From the NCBI RefSeq assembly GCF_032118995.1, contig NC_092655.1, positions 15,192,406 to 15,256,405 on the forward strand: 64,000 bases of DNA, given 5' to 3'. Made by a program: the position numbers and the translations under genes. This document shows positions 34,345-45,847 of this stretch, piece after piece (the stretch's first letter is position 1; every line of letters starts with the position of its first letter). The notes under the pieces were generated by a model. That model saw nothing but the letters and a program-made list of their open reading frames with translations, made no database searches and was not told the origin of the DNA. The DNA is from Asterias amurensis (taxonomy: Eukaryota > Echinodermata > Asteroidea > Forcipulatida > Asteriidae).

Positions 34345-34511
34345 CTGGACATCTCTGGTAATTGCCAAAGACCAGTTTTCTCACTTGGTGTATCTCAACA
34401 TAGCATAAAATAACAATAGCTCCATCAATAGCTCTTCATTACTCGTTACCAAGTAACGTCTTATGGTAACAATTATTTTGAGTAATTACCAATAGTGTCC
34501 AGTGCATTTAA
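34345..34511 (-). mobile_element. TTAA-type MITE, internally deleted copy
   Basis: The two ends of the GGACACTATTGG family (GCCAAAGACCAGTTTTCTCA and TAGTGTCCAGTGCATTTAA) are joined with the middle missing. Confidence 0.8.
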
Positions 34512-34579
34512 TACTACAAAAGAAATGCCTCAACAACTTTGAAACAAACATTTCCATAGACCTTATTGCAGATACTCGG

Positions 34580-34668
34580 TATGCGCGCATTAGGCGTGGA
34601 ATGAGATGCATGCTGGTCTAGCTAGCTAGCTAGACAGCATGCAACTCATTCAACAGTTAGCGCAACTG
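34580..34668. repeat. Palindrome centred on TCTAGCTAGCTAGCTAGA
   Basis: GAATGAGATGCATGCTG at 34599 pairs with CAGCATGCAACTCATTC ending at 34651 across a TAGC-repeat centre. Weaker pairing extends outward (GCGCATTAG / TTAGCGC). It may be a small palindromic element. Confidence 0.7.
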
Positions 34669-35187
34669 CACAATTGGTATTTTCAAACGTCTAAATAGTC
34701 ACCCCGTTAAACTCCCACCATTTTTTCACCCTCGTTTGGAAATGTCAGAGCCATCAGTTAAATGATATATGCCTCAGTCCTTTACCCAATATCCTTCCAA
34801 TTGAGGTCTTGGCTATAATTGCAATCCAGATCAACCTCTATTCTATTCTATCTGACAAGATAATGAACCAAGGTGATCATTCAGTAATCTTAATTTTTCA
34901 TTGAACGCAAAGTTGCATTCAATAGCAATTTTGTGAGACAGTTTTTTTGGAGCAAATTTATTAGAAACTTAGCAATGAAATGAACAAAATTGCTACTGAG
35001 GTGCGATGAGAAATGACAACAGTTTAAGTCCTCCAATTGATGACCGAGATACATAAATGTTTCAGTAAATTCACGACAAATCCTAACAACATGCACTTGT
35101 TGACTAGCTGACTGGCTGGCTAGTGACAACATTAATTTAAACCCTCTTCAGGCAAGTTACAAGATTAGTAATCCAGTGGATATGTAC
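34669..35187. other. Gene-free stretch
   Basis: Near 34710 the word CTCCCACCATTTTTTCACCC resembles an arm of the 133-base MITE family. The rest is unique AT-rich sequence. Confidence 0.4.
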
Positions 35188-35562
35188 TTAAAGGCAGGTT
35201 GTACTTTTGGCAATTACTTCACAGTTGATGACCATGAAATCCTACTTGGTAAAGAGCACTGAGAGTTGTTGATTATTCTAAAGCATTGTTATAAGAAACG
35301 ACCCCATAGAAGTGACGTTGTTTTAAGTGTAAAAGGAAATTTTTTATTCAATAAAAATTATATCTGAGAAAGGCTTCAGATCTCAGGCATCTGAACCCAA
35401 TTCTATACAACCAGAGTGTTTTTTTTTTTACTTCTACTGTTTTCTTTGAACTTCAAAGTCCATTTGAGCAAAAAATTGCAAAGTTTATGATTTATTTTAC
35501 ACATATGCTGAGATACACCAAGTGAGTATATCTTGGTCACGCTTACAATTATCAAAGGTTTA
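35188..35562 (+). mobile_element. Divergent TTAA-type MITE (GGACACTATTGG family)
   Basis: Starts TTAAAGGCAGGTTGTACTTT and keeps the landmarks AGAGCACTGAGAGTTGTTGAT, AAACGACCCCATAGAAGTGA, and GAGATACACCAAGTGAG. Ends have drifted, so it is an older subfamily. Confidence 0.65.
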
Positions 35563-35639
35563 CCCTTTTCGATATGGGGGCCGAGGGTATCCCCTCAATG
35601 TTCCCATACTTAATGTACTGTTTCCCTCTTGTGCAGAAG

Positions 35640-35700
35640 TAAACCCCCCCCCCTCCCTCCTACCCCCCCCCCCAAAAAACCACCGAAAAAAGGGGGTTAA
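35640..35700. repeat. C-rich and poly-purine low-complexity run
   Basis: Runs of C near 35645 and 35666, followed by an A-rich segment and AAGGGGG. Low complexity, no further meaning seen. Confidence 0.7.
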
Positions 35701-35892
35701 TCAAAGTGTGACTTGTACTCTACTAACCATAACCATGCAGAGCTATCTTTTGAGAGAGTTGTGACGGATTAGAAGTCATTTTTGGTACAAAACGAACAAT
35801 GCATTTGTGCACGGACCATGCCAGATTCTACGATCGGAAAATGATGTCCAGGCACCAAAGAATACTGGCCCCTGTTGCAATTCTCTTTACAC

Positions 35893-36318
35893 AGCTTAAA
35901 CATCAGACAAATCAAATACTTAAAAATAACGTGATGGGAATTGTTGAAGTGGCATGATCAGTGACATTTGCAAAAAGCAATAAATGAATCAATGGTAAAT
36001 TTCTTTTTTTGTATCCAGGGATTGTTTTGCAATGAAGCATAAAGACCAGACACATTAAACTAAATACTTGAAAATAACTTAATGGTAATTTGTTGAAGTG
36101 GCATGATCAATGACATTTGCAAAAAGCAATGAATGAATCAATGGTAAATTTCTTTTTTTGTATCCAGGGATTGTTTTGCAATGAAGCATAAAGACCAGAC
36201 ACATTAAACTGAATGCTTGAAAATAACTTGATGTGAATTTGTTGAAGATGATCAATGACATTTGCAAAAAGCATTGAATGAATCAATACAAACTTTCTTT
36301 TTTGTATCCAGGGATTAT
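35893..36318. repeat. Tandem satellite, 149-base unit, about 2.8 copies
   Basis: TTGTTGAAG starts at 35941, 36090 and 36239, giving a period of exactly 149. Each unit contains CATGATCA(A/G)TGACATTTGC, AAAAAGCA, GAATCAATG, TTTTTTTGTATCCAGGGATT and AAAGACCAGACACATTAAAC. The first two units are nearly identical and the third has drifted. It is a young local satellite. Confidence 0.92.
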
Positions 36319-36724
36319 CTGTTATGTTTCATATGTTTTGTATTTGAAGGGCAGTCTAAACAGGATTAGTAGTTGAGTGGTGAGTGGGTGACATTTCTTT
36401 TATTTACTGTGATTTTAACCTTGTAGGTTGGCCATGATTATTGCTGAGTGGGGAGCAACCATGGTCAACTGAACATATTTTGTAAATGTTATTTCGACTT
36501 AATTTCAGTAAACAAGTTACCTATATGCAAAAATGCAGTTATAATTTTGCGGTGTTTTTACATTATCCAGATAACGTGTGCCTGTGGTGCCATGCAAAAC
36601 GCATTCCAAATTGAAGAGATTTTGTACCCGGTCATGCATTTTATTTGATAGAGAAAAAAGTATTGTTTAACCTTGTCCTTATGAAAAAAATTAAGTGTTT
36701 TCTTTCATCCTTTCAATATTCCCG

Positions 36725-36796
36725 GTCCCCCCCCCCTTCCCCCCCAAAAAAAAAAAAAATAAATAAATAAATAAATAAATAAAATAAATAAATAGA
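36725..36796. repeat. Low-complexity C/A tract and (AAAT)n microsatellite
   Basis: A C tract (36725-36745) and an A tract are followed by AAAT repeats at about 36759-36795. Confidence 0.9.
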
Positions 36797-36934
36797 ATAC
36801 ACTAACTCAAATTAATGTTCCTGTCATGGGAGGAGGGTGTGGATGGTTACTGTGTTTTGAAACATATTGTGTGGGTTTTATCTATCCTGTCAAATACTTG
36901 TCAAATACTCTCTGAATGCATGCTGAACTCTCTT

Positions 36935-37170
36935 CATGTACAAGAGTGAAAAAGCACTCTTTGAAGAGCCATATGAAGGACAACTCTTTTTCGAGTGGTC
37001 TTCCACTCTTTTAGATTGAAGTTTGCTTCTTTTTGAGTGACTTTTCACTCTGTTCTGGAGTGAAACCCCTCTAAAAGAGTGAAATAACCACCACTCTTTT
37101 TAAAGAGATGAGGGACAGCTCGAAATGTAAAGAGTGGTGTTTTCACTCTTTTACATTCAGAGAGTAAACA
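36935..37170. repeat. Dense array of ACTCTTT / AAAGAGT words
   Basis: Within about 230 bases, AGAGTG- or CACTCTT-type words occur more than a dozen times on both strands, for example AAGAGTGAAAAAGCACTCTTT, GAGTGGTCTTCCACTCTT and AAGAGTGGTGTTTTCACTCTT. Each pair forms a short hairpin, so the whole is a string of small palindromes. It is probably a palindromic repeat element; function is unknown. Confidence 0.7.
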
Positions 37171-37304
37171 CAAAGTACCCACCCCCATCCTATTCAATTA
37201 TCTGAGTGACGTATGAGAATTTTCTTTCTTACCTCTCAAATCAATTTTGGTCATTACAAATTATGACTCATAGTTAGTGTAGTTAATAAATAAGCCTTGA
37301 TAAT

Positions 37305-37800
37305 TATTCTGCAATGTGGCAAGGACAATCATTGACAAGGTTGGAAGAAAACAAATAAAAAATCAATATAAACTGATTAAATATTTTGTTATCATTTTAA
37401 AGGTCTCCAATAGGGTCATCAAGATGCATGTTTTGAACATCCTCTGTCAGGTTTTTTAATAGAAAACTGGGTAGAGAGCAGGGTTAATGTAGATAATTTT
37501 AAAACAACGGTTTGAAATCCATAACTTCCATTGTTTTGTAACAAGCTTTCTGATATATGTATTTTGCAATGTGAAAATGACAATCATTGACAAGGTTGAA
37601 AGAGATTATGACTTCATGACAATCAAATAAAGTAGATGATATGATATATTTGCTATCATTTCAACATGTTCAAAGGTCATCAAGATGTTTTGAACTTCAT
37701 CTGTATAGATAAATTAAACATTGGTTTGGAATCCAGCTTGAGCTTCCGTTGTTCTAACATTGGTTCTGAATACACAACTTCCTCGGTTTTATAACTGTTT
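37305..37800. repeat. Diverged tandem duplication, about 255-base unit
   Basis: GACAATCATTGACAAGGTTG starts at 37324 and again at 37579. Downstream, GGTCATCAAGATG, TTTTGAAC.TC.TCTGT and GGTTTG.AATCCA recur in the same order in both units, and a short third piece (GGTTCTGAATACACAACTTCC) follows near 37761. Confidence 0.75.
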
Positions 37801-39041
37801 TTCTGAGAGTTTACACTATGTTTGAAGTGTGCCTCCAGTTAACCCTCCACTGCCCTCCCAAATTGCCTTCTGAACATTTTGGATTTGGCATTTAAAGATC
37901 ACTCATTCATGTCATTTCAGAATTCAGACCAACAAATTTAGTTTTACCTTTTTTTGTTTTCATTATGTCAGTGCTCATTGCAATCATGTGCGTGTGAAGA
38001 TTCTTTGGTTTAGGGGGGGGGGGGGGCAAAGAGGTTAGTTTGCCTGAAATTTTACACTGGGGTAAGAAGTCCTCTTGCTTTCTCTGTCCTTTTTTGTTGG
38101 CCTTCCTTGCAATGCTGTGCCCAAATTGCCCCGAATGTTTTGCCCATGTTGGGAGGGAAGCCTCTTACAAATAATGATGAACAAATTTATGGTTAGAGGC
38201 ATCAGCAGCACTTATAGTAGAATAAAGCAATTCAAGAAACATTTCACTTTGAAATAAAGTGTTCGTTGTAAAAAGATCTCAGTTTTTATGCCCTCAGGGA
38301 TTTTTCTTCCTGCGTGGACATATTATTCGCTCCAGATTTGATCTACAACATTTTCAGCTGCTCGTTTTAATGTGTACATCTTTGTTTATATAGGATTAAA
38401 ACAATCGAACAAAAACCAAAGGTAAACTTTCCTTTTAATCGAATCAGATTTGCCATAAATGAAATACCACTAATTAGAAAAAGATTTGTTTCAAGCAAAA
38501 TAATTTGAACTAGATATAATAATAATTGTGCACTAGTATACTTGTGAGAGCACGGCATTCTTGTTAGGTTACAGACTGAGTATGGTTATGTTCCAATAAT
38601 CAAGTTGAATTTTTACAAAATCCCCCAGTGACATGACATAGCCAAACACCAGGCTTAGCTATAATTTAAAGGAGAACAAGGTCTAAACATAATACCCTTG
38701 AAGTTTACGATATGTGGATTTAATCCTCCTGAAAATTCCACATGACTAGCTCTCTTAGACCCCTTCAAATATTTAAAGGGCAAGGATGTATCTAGGTGAG
38801 ACAAAGTCGATCTCATAAATACCAAGAACACTCATGTACTAGGGATGCCACATCAGGACCTCAGGCAATAAATAAGCCTGTGTATAATTTGTCTATTTAT
38901 AGGATCAGATATTGACATAAAAAGACCGCCTCCTGCGAACTTGATTTTGAGAAATTATCTTTTCACTGCATTTCCTCTCAACAAGACCAACACAGAGAAA
39001 ATTCAATAATGTATGGTACCGGTACTTTGTGGGCCCAAACT
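37801..39041. other. Gene-free stretch
   Basis: AT-rich unique sequence with a G run at about 38012-38026. No exon or known repeat was recognised. Confidence 0.5.
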
Positions 39042-39423
39042 TTAAAGCCATTAACATTTTCGGGACAGAAAAAAAATTAAAAAGTTCACAGATTTACGAA
39101 TATTTTACAGGGTTTAAAGAAGGAAATGGTAAAAGACTTCTCTTGAAATATTATTCCATGAAATACTTTACTTTTTGAGAAAACATTAAAACCATTATCA
39201 ATTCTCCACAACGACAACGAGAATTAAGGATTTATAGTAAACACATGTCATGACACGGCGAAACGTGCAGAAACAAAGGTGGGTTTTCCCGTTATTTTCT
39301 CCCGACTCCGAATACCAATTGAGCCTAAATTTTTACTGGTTTGTTATTTTATATAAAAGTTGTGATACACAAAGTGTGGGCCTTTGGACAATACTGTTTA
39401 CCGAAAGTGTCCAATGGCTTTAA
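39042..39423. mobile_element. TTAA-type MITE, AAAGCCATTGGACACTTT family, copy 1
   Basis: Ends are TTAAAGCCATTAACATTTTC and GAAAGTGTCCAATGGCTTTAA. Inner landmarks: GTAAAAGACTTCTCTTGAAA, CATGTCATGACACGGCGAAA, GGGTTTTCCCGTTATTTTCT and CACAAAGTGTGGGCC. Copies 2 and 3 lie at 47731-48101 and 59941-60316. Confidence 0.88.
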
Positions 39424-39660
39424 TAGAGCTGCTTAAGCAGGAAGTAGTCAAAAAACAACATTATGCTCAGCAGGTCCCAATTTCATAAAGCCTGCAAGCA
39501 CAAAAAAGTATAGCTTAACAGAGACAGGTTACCGACCAAAATTACAATAGGTTTACATTTTTGTGAGTGGCGTCCCACCAGATTTGCTCAGCAAAGATTT
39601 TTTTCCAGCAGTATTTTCTGCTTAACAGATTTATGAAATGAGGTCCAGAGTTGTTACCAG
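39424..39660. mobile_element. Palindromic element, AATTTCATAGAGCTGCTTAA family
   Basis: AGAGCTGCTTAAGCAGG at the left, GGTCCCAATTTCATAAAGCC inside and TTTCTGCTTAACAG..TTTATGAAATGAGGTCC at the right. It starts immediately at the end of the TTAA-type MITE. The central words ACCAAAATTACAATAGG are drifted. Confidence 0.6.
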
Positions 39661-40004
39661 TCTAAATATATTACTATATCACGTGTAATTAATCTACCAT
39701 CTGTGACTGTTTTTGTACCATTCTATGGCCTGTTGATGTGCTTAGCAGAAAATGTGTCCCTTTAGTCAGAGTTTAAGGTCCACTTTATAAATGTTTCATG
39801 TTGAACTTAAAAATTTTTAGTAATAAATGTAACATCCGTGACACAACACCAGGGGCAAGGTTTCATGTATGAGTTGCATGGAAACTTGATACGTCTTATG
39901 TTTCTGATTGTACCGGCAGCTAAGATTATCAATATCAGGACAGTGGAGTCAATATTCTTTAAAGGGACTACCTCATGTTAAAAACACTTTACAACATGAT
40001 ATCT

Positions 40005-40160
40005 TTTTCGATTAAAGCTCACTGCTCTAGAATTTCAAAGGTCATGGGTTCGAAACCCATCCAAGTAAGATGCCTGTGATTTTTTTTCAAAGAGCTCGGG
40101 AAAGTACTGAGTAAACAGTGCTAACACACATCTGTGTATATGGGTAAAAAAAAATTATAT
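40005..40160 (+). mobile_element. tRNA-derived SINE (GGGTTCGAA.CCA group)
   Basis: The head carries a decayed A box and the B box GGGTTCGAAACCCATCC. The tail reads AAGATGCCTGTGATTTTTTT, GGGAAAGTACTGAGTA and ACACACATCTGTGTATATGG. Reverse copies or pieces lie at 21762, 15960, 55080 and 62095. Confidence 0.65.
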
Positions 40161-40507
40161 TCTTTAACCCGGATGCAAGTTTCCATCTATTAAAAGCTCA
40201 CTGTTAGCTTTATGTCATAGATTTTGTCAATAAAAAAACTAGACATGGGGAAAACAAATCAAACTAAAGAACATACCAGCAAAAAGAGTCATCTTCATGT
40301 TCATGGTTGGAAGAAGTTAGTTGAACATTTCTCAGGAAATAAATTGATAAATTAATGCTTTTATTTGGAATTGATTAGCCTACTTTCTCAATGTAGTATA
40401 AACAGTAACTGGTTGGTTTCCAGTACAAAATTATACAGTCGACTCTTTGTTATAACCAGATCACTGAGACTGGCCAAACAAACTCTTTATTAACAGGAAC
40501 TATTCGT

Positions 40508-40901
40508 TTAAAGACACTCGACATTATTTGTAATTGCCAAAGACCAGTCTTCTCACTTGGTGTATTGTCAATATAAAATAACAAACCTGTGAAATTTGAG
40601 CTCAATTGGTCTTCAAAGTTGGGAGATAATAATGAAAGAAAAAACACTCTTGTCACCAAAGTTGCGTGCTTTCAGCCCAGATGCTTGGTTTCAAGAACTC
40701 AAAATCTAATTCTGATGCCTCAAAATCAAATTCAAATATTGTAGTGGAAATTACTTCTTTCTCGAAAACTATGTTACTTCAGAGGGAGCCGTTTCGCACA
40801 ATGTTTTATACTATCAACAGCTCTCCATTGATCGTAAACAAGTAAATTTTTTATGATAATAATTATTTTGAGTAATTACCAGTAGTGCCCAGTGCCTTTA
40901 A
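40508..40901 (-). mobile_element. TTAA-type MITE (GGACACTATTGG family)
   Basis: A full-length copy of 394 bases with ends TTAAAGACACTCGACATTAT and AGTGCCCAGTGCCTTTAA and all inner landmarks (CAAAGACCAGTCTTCTCAC, TGAGCTCAATTGGTCTTC, AGGGAGCCGTTTCGCACAAT). Confidence 0.9.
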
Positions 40902-41107
40902 GTTGTCAAATTTAGCCCAATGTTTCTAACATACAAAGCAAAAACATCCTCTCAGTGACATGAATTTTATATCAAGTTACCGAACTCCTCAGCTCAGTAG
41001 ACACCCAATTTATTCCTAAATCAGGCCAGGGAAGAGGCTGGCTCTGGGGCCCCTGTATGGATTGCAACAAGGTATTCCTTTACCAAGCTACAGGTCTGCT
41101 AGACTGT

Positions 41108-41192
41108 AAGCCTGGAATCTAGGGCATCATCCTGTGAGCAGATATAAGCACACTGGTGATAGTTTCCTACAGACTGGGTTCCAGGCTAGTAA
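41108..41192. repeat. Imperfect hairpin AGCCTGGAA / TTCCAGGCT
   Basis: AAGCCTGGAATCTAGG near 41108 pairs with TGGGTTCCAGGCTAG near 41176-41190; the middle also shows weak pairing. Probably a decayed palindromic element. Confidence 0.45.
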
Positions 41193-41961
41193 TTATCCGA
41201 TGATGATTATTGACCAGCTTGTTATCAGCTTCAGCTTGCTGAAGTCTCTTAATTGAAAATAGGACATTAAAAATATTCTATTTGAAACAGAATTTCCAAA
41301 TACACAATAGTCTAAAGCAAACATTTATTTATTTTAATTTAGTTATTTACTTAAATTTTTTGGACATTACAATATTATGAGCAGAGGCCTTCAGGGAAAG
41401 GAAAAAGTTTTTAAAAAATTCCATAAATAGACCCTCCTATGCCTTGTTTGTTTAAATGAATAGAAATTGACATTACCATTTTTGCTGTGTTGTTGTTGTA
41501 TGTCAGTGGCCTCTTTTTAAATTTGGCTGTTTTTCTAGTAATGCTCTTAATCATTTTTTTATTTTTATTTATTTTGATGTTGTTTGTAGCTGCTGGGCAC
41601 CTCTGAAAAACAGAGAGGTAAAAAAAAAATTGTTTTATATCAACACAAAAATATAAAATTGTAGTGAAAATCAAAACCCAAAAAGGCAAGTAAAACAATG
41701 AATAAACCAATATCAGAAGGGGGGTTAATAATATTTTAGTATTATATAAAATGAAGAAAAAATTACATCACCGGAAGTGCAATGACATGACAATACTGTC
41801 GCACATTAAAAACAGTAACCCTCTCAAAAAACACCCATGATTTTAGGATAGGATATGACAAGATAACACCTTTAAGTTGTTTTTCTCGTTCCAGAGAGCA
41901 GAGAGGTTACATTATTGCTCCATCTATATTTTGCCCTGTAGGGTCGACTGGATATTCATTC

Positions 41962-42735
41962 TCAGTCAAGAGATCCGCGGATCACTCTATATATTGGGCC
42001 CCATGTTCAGCTGACGCCAACATGGCAACTGTGCACTCCAGTATCCGCAACTCTTCATCATAGCGCATGATGCTATTAAAAGTAATCAGCCTCTTCTCTC
42101 CAAGATTATTATATGTCCAGAGAGATATTTTAAACTGGGTTGTTTTTTTCTGGATAGTCTCATCAACATCATGCTGATTTGAACATGACAATTCTGTGCT
42201 CAGTCTTAATGGAGTTGAAAAACCCCACAGATTTTCCAAGAATTTTTCAGTCAAGAGATCCACAGATCACTCTATATTGGGCAGTAACTCACAATGAGGC
42301 GCACATTCAGCTGAAGCCAACATGACATCTAAAAGTGCACTCAAGTATCCACAGCTCTTCATCATAGCATATGATGCTATTAAAAGTAATCAGCTCCTAT
42401 TTTTTTTTTTCAAGATTAAAATTTCCAGAGAGATATTTGATTAAATTTTTTTTCTGGAGAGTCTCAGTCTCTCAACATTATCTTGATTTGGACATTACGA
42501 TTCTGTGTTCCAGTCTTAATGGTGTTGACAAAAACACAGATTTTCCAAGAATTTTCCAGTCTAGAGATCCGTGGAGCACTCTATATTGGGCATCAACTCC
42601 CAATGAGCTAATGTTCAACTGACGCCAACACGGCATCTAAATGTGCACTCGAGTATCCACAACTCTTAATCATAGCGTATGATGCTATTAAAAGTAACAG
42701 CATCTACTTTCCAAGATACATTTTTCTAGGGAAGT
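41962..42735. repeat. Tandem repeat, 285-309-base unit, about 2.6 copies, with an open frame in unit 1
   Basis: AGAGATCC.C.GATCACTCTAT starts near 41968, 42253 and 42563. Each unit contains CAGCTGA(C/A)GCCAACA, GTGCACTC.AGTATCC, CAACTCTTCATCATAGC, ATGATGCTATTAAAAGTAA and CAGAGAGATATTT. On the minus strand the first unit is open for 93 codons (41982-42263), while the other units are broken by poly-T tracts and frameshifts. I recognise no domain. It may be a non-coding repeat or a decayed duplicated exon. Confidence 0.85.
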
Positions 42736-43938
42736 TAAACCAAATATATTACTGTGTGCCCCCCCCCCCCACCCCTCTAAAAACACCCAACAAGTTATGC
42801 CAAACACATTTTGTTTTCTTAGGATGGGAAATATATTTCCCAATCCTCTTGACAAATGTTTTAGGTGAACTCAGAATTCCTTGCTTTCCATGTAATTCCC
42901 CGTAGTTGTGTCAAGAGATTGTCATATGATGAGGAAGTGTGCACTCAAAATGCCCTGTGCCACAACGACTCATCATGCATGATGGAACTAGGTTTGCCCA
43001 GGACTCAATGACTCCCAAGTGGATAACAGCTTCAAGTTCTTTCAGGAAATACTCTTTTTGTTTTCATTCAAACTCACATTTATTTCCTTACTTCATGAAA
43101 ACAGTACAAAGCCATAACAATAATTTATAACAGAGTAACCAATAAACAATGCTATTTTACAAGGCAGAGAATGTATTATAGTATGGAGGCACCATCTAGA
43201 ACCTGAGGCTGAGATGCCTGAGGACGGACAAACAAGCTTCATCTTTGAATTTCTCTTTAAAGGAACACGTGTTCCTTGAAGAACATGGTTGAGGGGGCCA
43301 GAGGGTTTGATTTGGTACACAGTAGACAATTACCAATTCTTATAAAGCCGTTTTGCTTTCTCTGTCTAATTTGTTTGCTTGTATTTGCTGTGCCTGAATT
43401 TCAATGGGGGGCAAAGGAACTTAAACTTTTGACTCAATGGTTTATCATTATGATACTAAGAAATGTAACATTACAGGTTATCCTAGATTATAAGAAGTTA
43501 AGTAATGGTATATTACTGTAGCATTGGCCAAAGTTTTTCTTTCTTGTATGTTTGACTGCATGTTGCATCTCAGCACCTTGTTGACTGTTACATAGTGATC
43601 TGTAGGGTGGTTTTGGGTTCAGACGAATGGAGCAGGATTTAAACCAACAACCTCCAGAGTGGATTCTGTGGAAGTCCCCAGAGTTACCAACTGCCAACTA
43701 TATGGTGGTGATCTCCCTATTGGTCAATATCATAGTATGGGGTTGCAAGTTATAAATGGGTTACTGATTTGAAACAAAGCTTCGCATACCTTGTATAGAA
43801 ACCTACAATGTGTGCTTTGAGACGCCTGCACAAGTGTGATAAAGCTTATACAAGAACTCTGCGTTATTTCTTACTTTTTCATCATTAGCCTTTGTGAATT
43901 AATTTCCCGTCCTCCAAAGTTGAGGATACTGCCTTGAA
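42736..43938. other. Gene-free stretch
   Basis: A C run at about 42760-42770, otherwise unique AT-rich sequence. No exon was recognised. Confidence 0.5.
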
Positions 43939-44327
43939 TTAAAGACACTGGACACTATTGGTAATTGTCAAAGACCAGACTTTGTATTGGTGTATCTCAA
44001 CATATGCATAAAATAACAAATCTGTGAAAATTTGAGCTCAATTTGGTCGTCGAAGTTGCGAGATAACAATAAAAGAAAAAACACCCTTGCCACACGAAGT
44101 TGTGTGCGTTCAGATGCTTAATTTCAAGACCTCAAAATCTAATTCTGAGGTCTTGAAATCAAATTTGTGGAAAATTACTTCTTTCTTGAAACTGTGTTAC
44201 TTCAAAGGGAGCCTTTTCTCACAATAATTTATACTATCATCAGCTCCCCATTACTCATTACCAAGTAAGGTTTAATGCTAATAACTAGTTTGAGTAATTA
44301 ACAATAGTGTCTACTGCCGGCCTTTAA
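43939..44327 (-). mobile_element. TTAA-type MITE (GGACACTATTGG family)
   Basis: A full-length copy of 389 bases with ends TTAAAGACACTGGACACTAT and TAGTGTCTACTGCCGGCCTTTAA (small insertion near the right end) and all inner landmarks in order. Confidence 0.9.
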
Positions 44328-45460
44328 GCAGTTCAAACAAGTAATGAAAGTAATGCTAGTGTAATGATAATGACACCTCTCAGAACAAGAAGAGCGTCAT
44401 CAAAATATTTGGTCCAACTTCAGAGCCATTGGGCATGATCTTGAGATGCTTTTGGTCTTGCTTTACCTGGCTGCTGAGCACTTGATACTGTGTATATAAT
44501 TGACAGGATGAAAGGATAATGTACCAGTGCTTGCTGAGTTCAAACAAGCACTACACAAACGAGGGCGCCAGATGACAAGTGACACGTTTGTCCGTTTCTC
44601 AAAACTTAATGAGTTCGGTGTAAAAGTTAGCAATTTTGCCATAGATTTTAGGGCTTGTGAGTTTAAATCCCACCTGAGTTGCTAAGTCATTTTTTTCTGT
44701 GTTACTTCTTCAAAAGCATGGTGCGTGCGAGAGTAAAAACAATTATCAGGTTTCAAAAATCCATGCTTAGCTCTACATGCTTGAATTTGATTAGTGTTTG
44801 TGTTGCCACGCTTGTGTGCCTAATGCCTACATGACTTGAATGTCTTTGTTCTTTGTTTAAGTTGTCCTAAATATATTTTACACCTTGAATTGTCTTTGTG
44901 TTGCTGCATTTAAGCTTAAGTCAGACTTGAGGAAAATGTTGAGGGTGATTGGACAGGATTATGCAGGAAAATAAAAAGTTATAGAAAATGTGGCAATTTT
45001 TTTCTCAAAGTCCCAAATCCATTGTAAAAACCATAATGCAGAAAGTTGCAGAAGGTGTCATGACCTTGTTTTTATATTTAATGAAAAGCACCCCGAGGCG
45101 TTATTGTAAAATGTACATGTACTTTTATTTGTTTAAATATTTTTTTTAGAGAAGGGTTCAAAAGTGGATATGGACCAAGCAACAGGGTCATAAACAAAGG
45201 GAGCCAAACATTGATTTCCAGGGTGCTGAGCAATCCTTGAGTCGTCAATTCCCCCAGCTACCAAAACAAATGTATAAGATGCGAGTAACATGGAGTCTTT
45301 AACATTCTCGCTTCACTAACTGAGATAATGTTAGGGATTAATGCCATAATGGAGCAACACTTCCAGTGGCAGGTGATATTTATTGGCTTTCTCAGTATGC
45401 ACAGGAACACACCTTAGTGTATGTATTTATTGCGCATCACGTGATGTTTTTCTACAACAC
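44328..45460. other. Gene-free stretch
   Basis: Mostly unique AT-rich sequence. A weak tRNA-like B box (GAGTTTAAATCCCACC) near 44660 may be a SINE remnant. No exon was recognised. Confidence 0.45.
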
Positions 45461-45800
45461 TAAATAATGGACGCCATTCTTGCTCTGATATTTTCATCTT
45501 GTTTAGCGTGGCAGTCAAACGTGTCAGTCCCCCAAAAAGCATGAAGCGGAATCCTTCAAAGCCTTTCATCATCGTTTTGTCCCAGAATCTCCCGGGTCCC
45601 GCGAGAAATCCACGAGGTGGAGAGGTTTTTGTAAAGTCTACTGGAAGAGGGGGAAAAAAGGTAATGACCTCTTGATTGGCAAAGTCCCGGCCGTGGTGGT
45701 CCCAGCGGCGGCGGCATTGATGGTGGATAAACAACAACCTGCTCCTATCAGAGCTGACAACCCTCATCCAAACCGTCTGACAAGAACTTGATGACTTTCT
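45461..45800. other. GC-richer island with open frames on both strands, unidentified
   Basis: The patch is clearly richer in G+C and CG than its surroundings. On the plus strand a polypyrimidine tract and TTTAG (45490-45507) could be an acceptor, and the frame after it is open for about 95 codons to TGA near 45785. On the minus strand a 117-codon frame (45414-45767) overlaps it. A plus-strand frame from 45468 starts like a signal peptide (MDAILALIFSSCLA) but stops after 25 codons. None of the products resembles a family I know. It could be an orphan exon, a promoter island or chance. Confidence 0.3.
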
Positions 45801-45847
45801 TAGGCAGGGGAAGTCTCAAGGGGTTAATGGCATGGACCATCTTCAGG

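Noticed and set aside
35893..36318. CRISPR-like array
   Set aside because: The repeats are contiguous 149-base units without alternating unique spacers; it is a satellite in a eukaryotic context.
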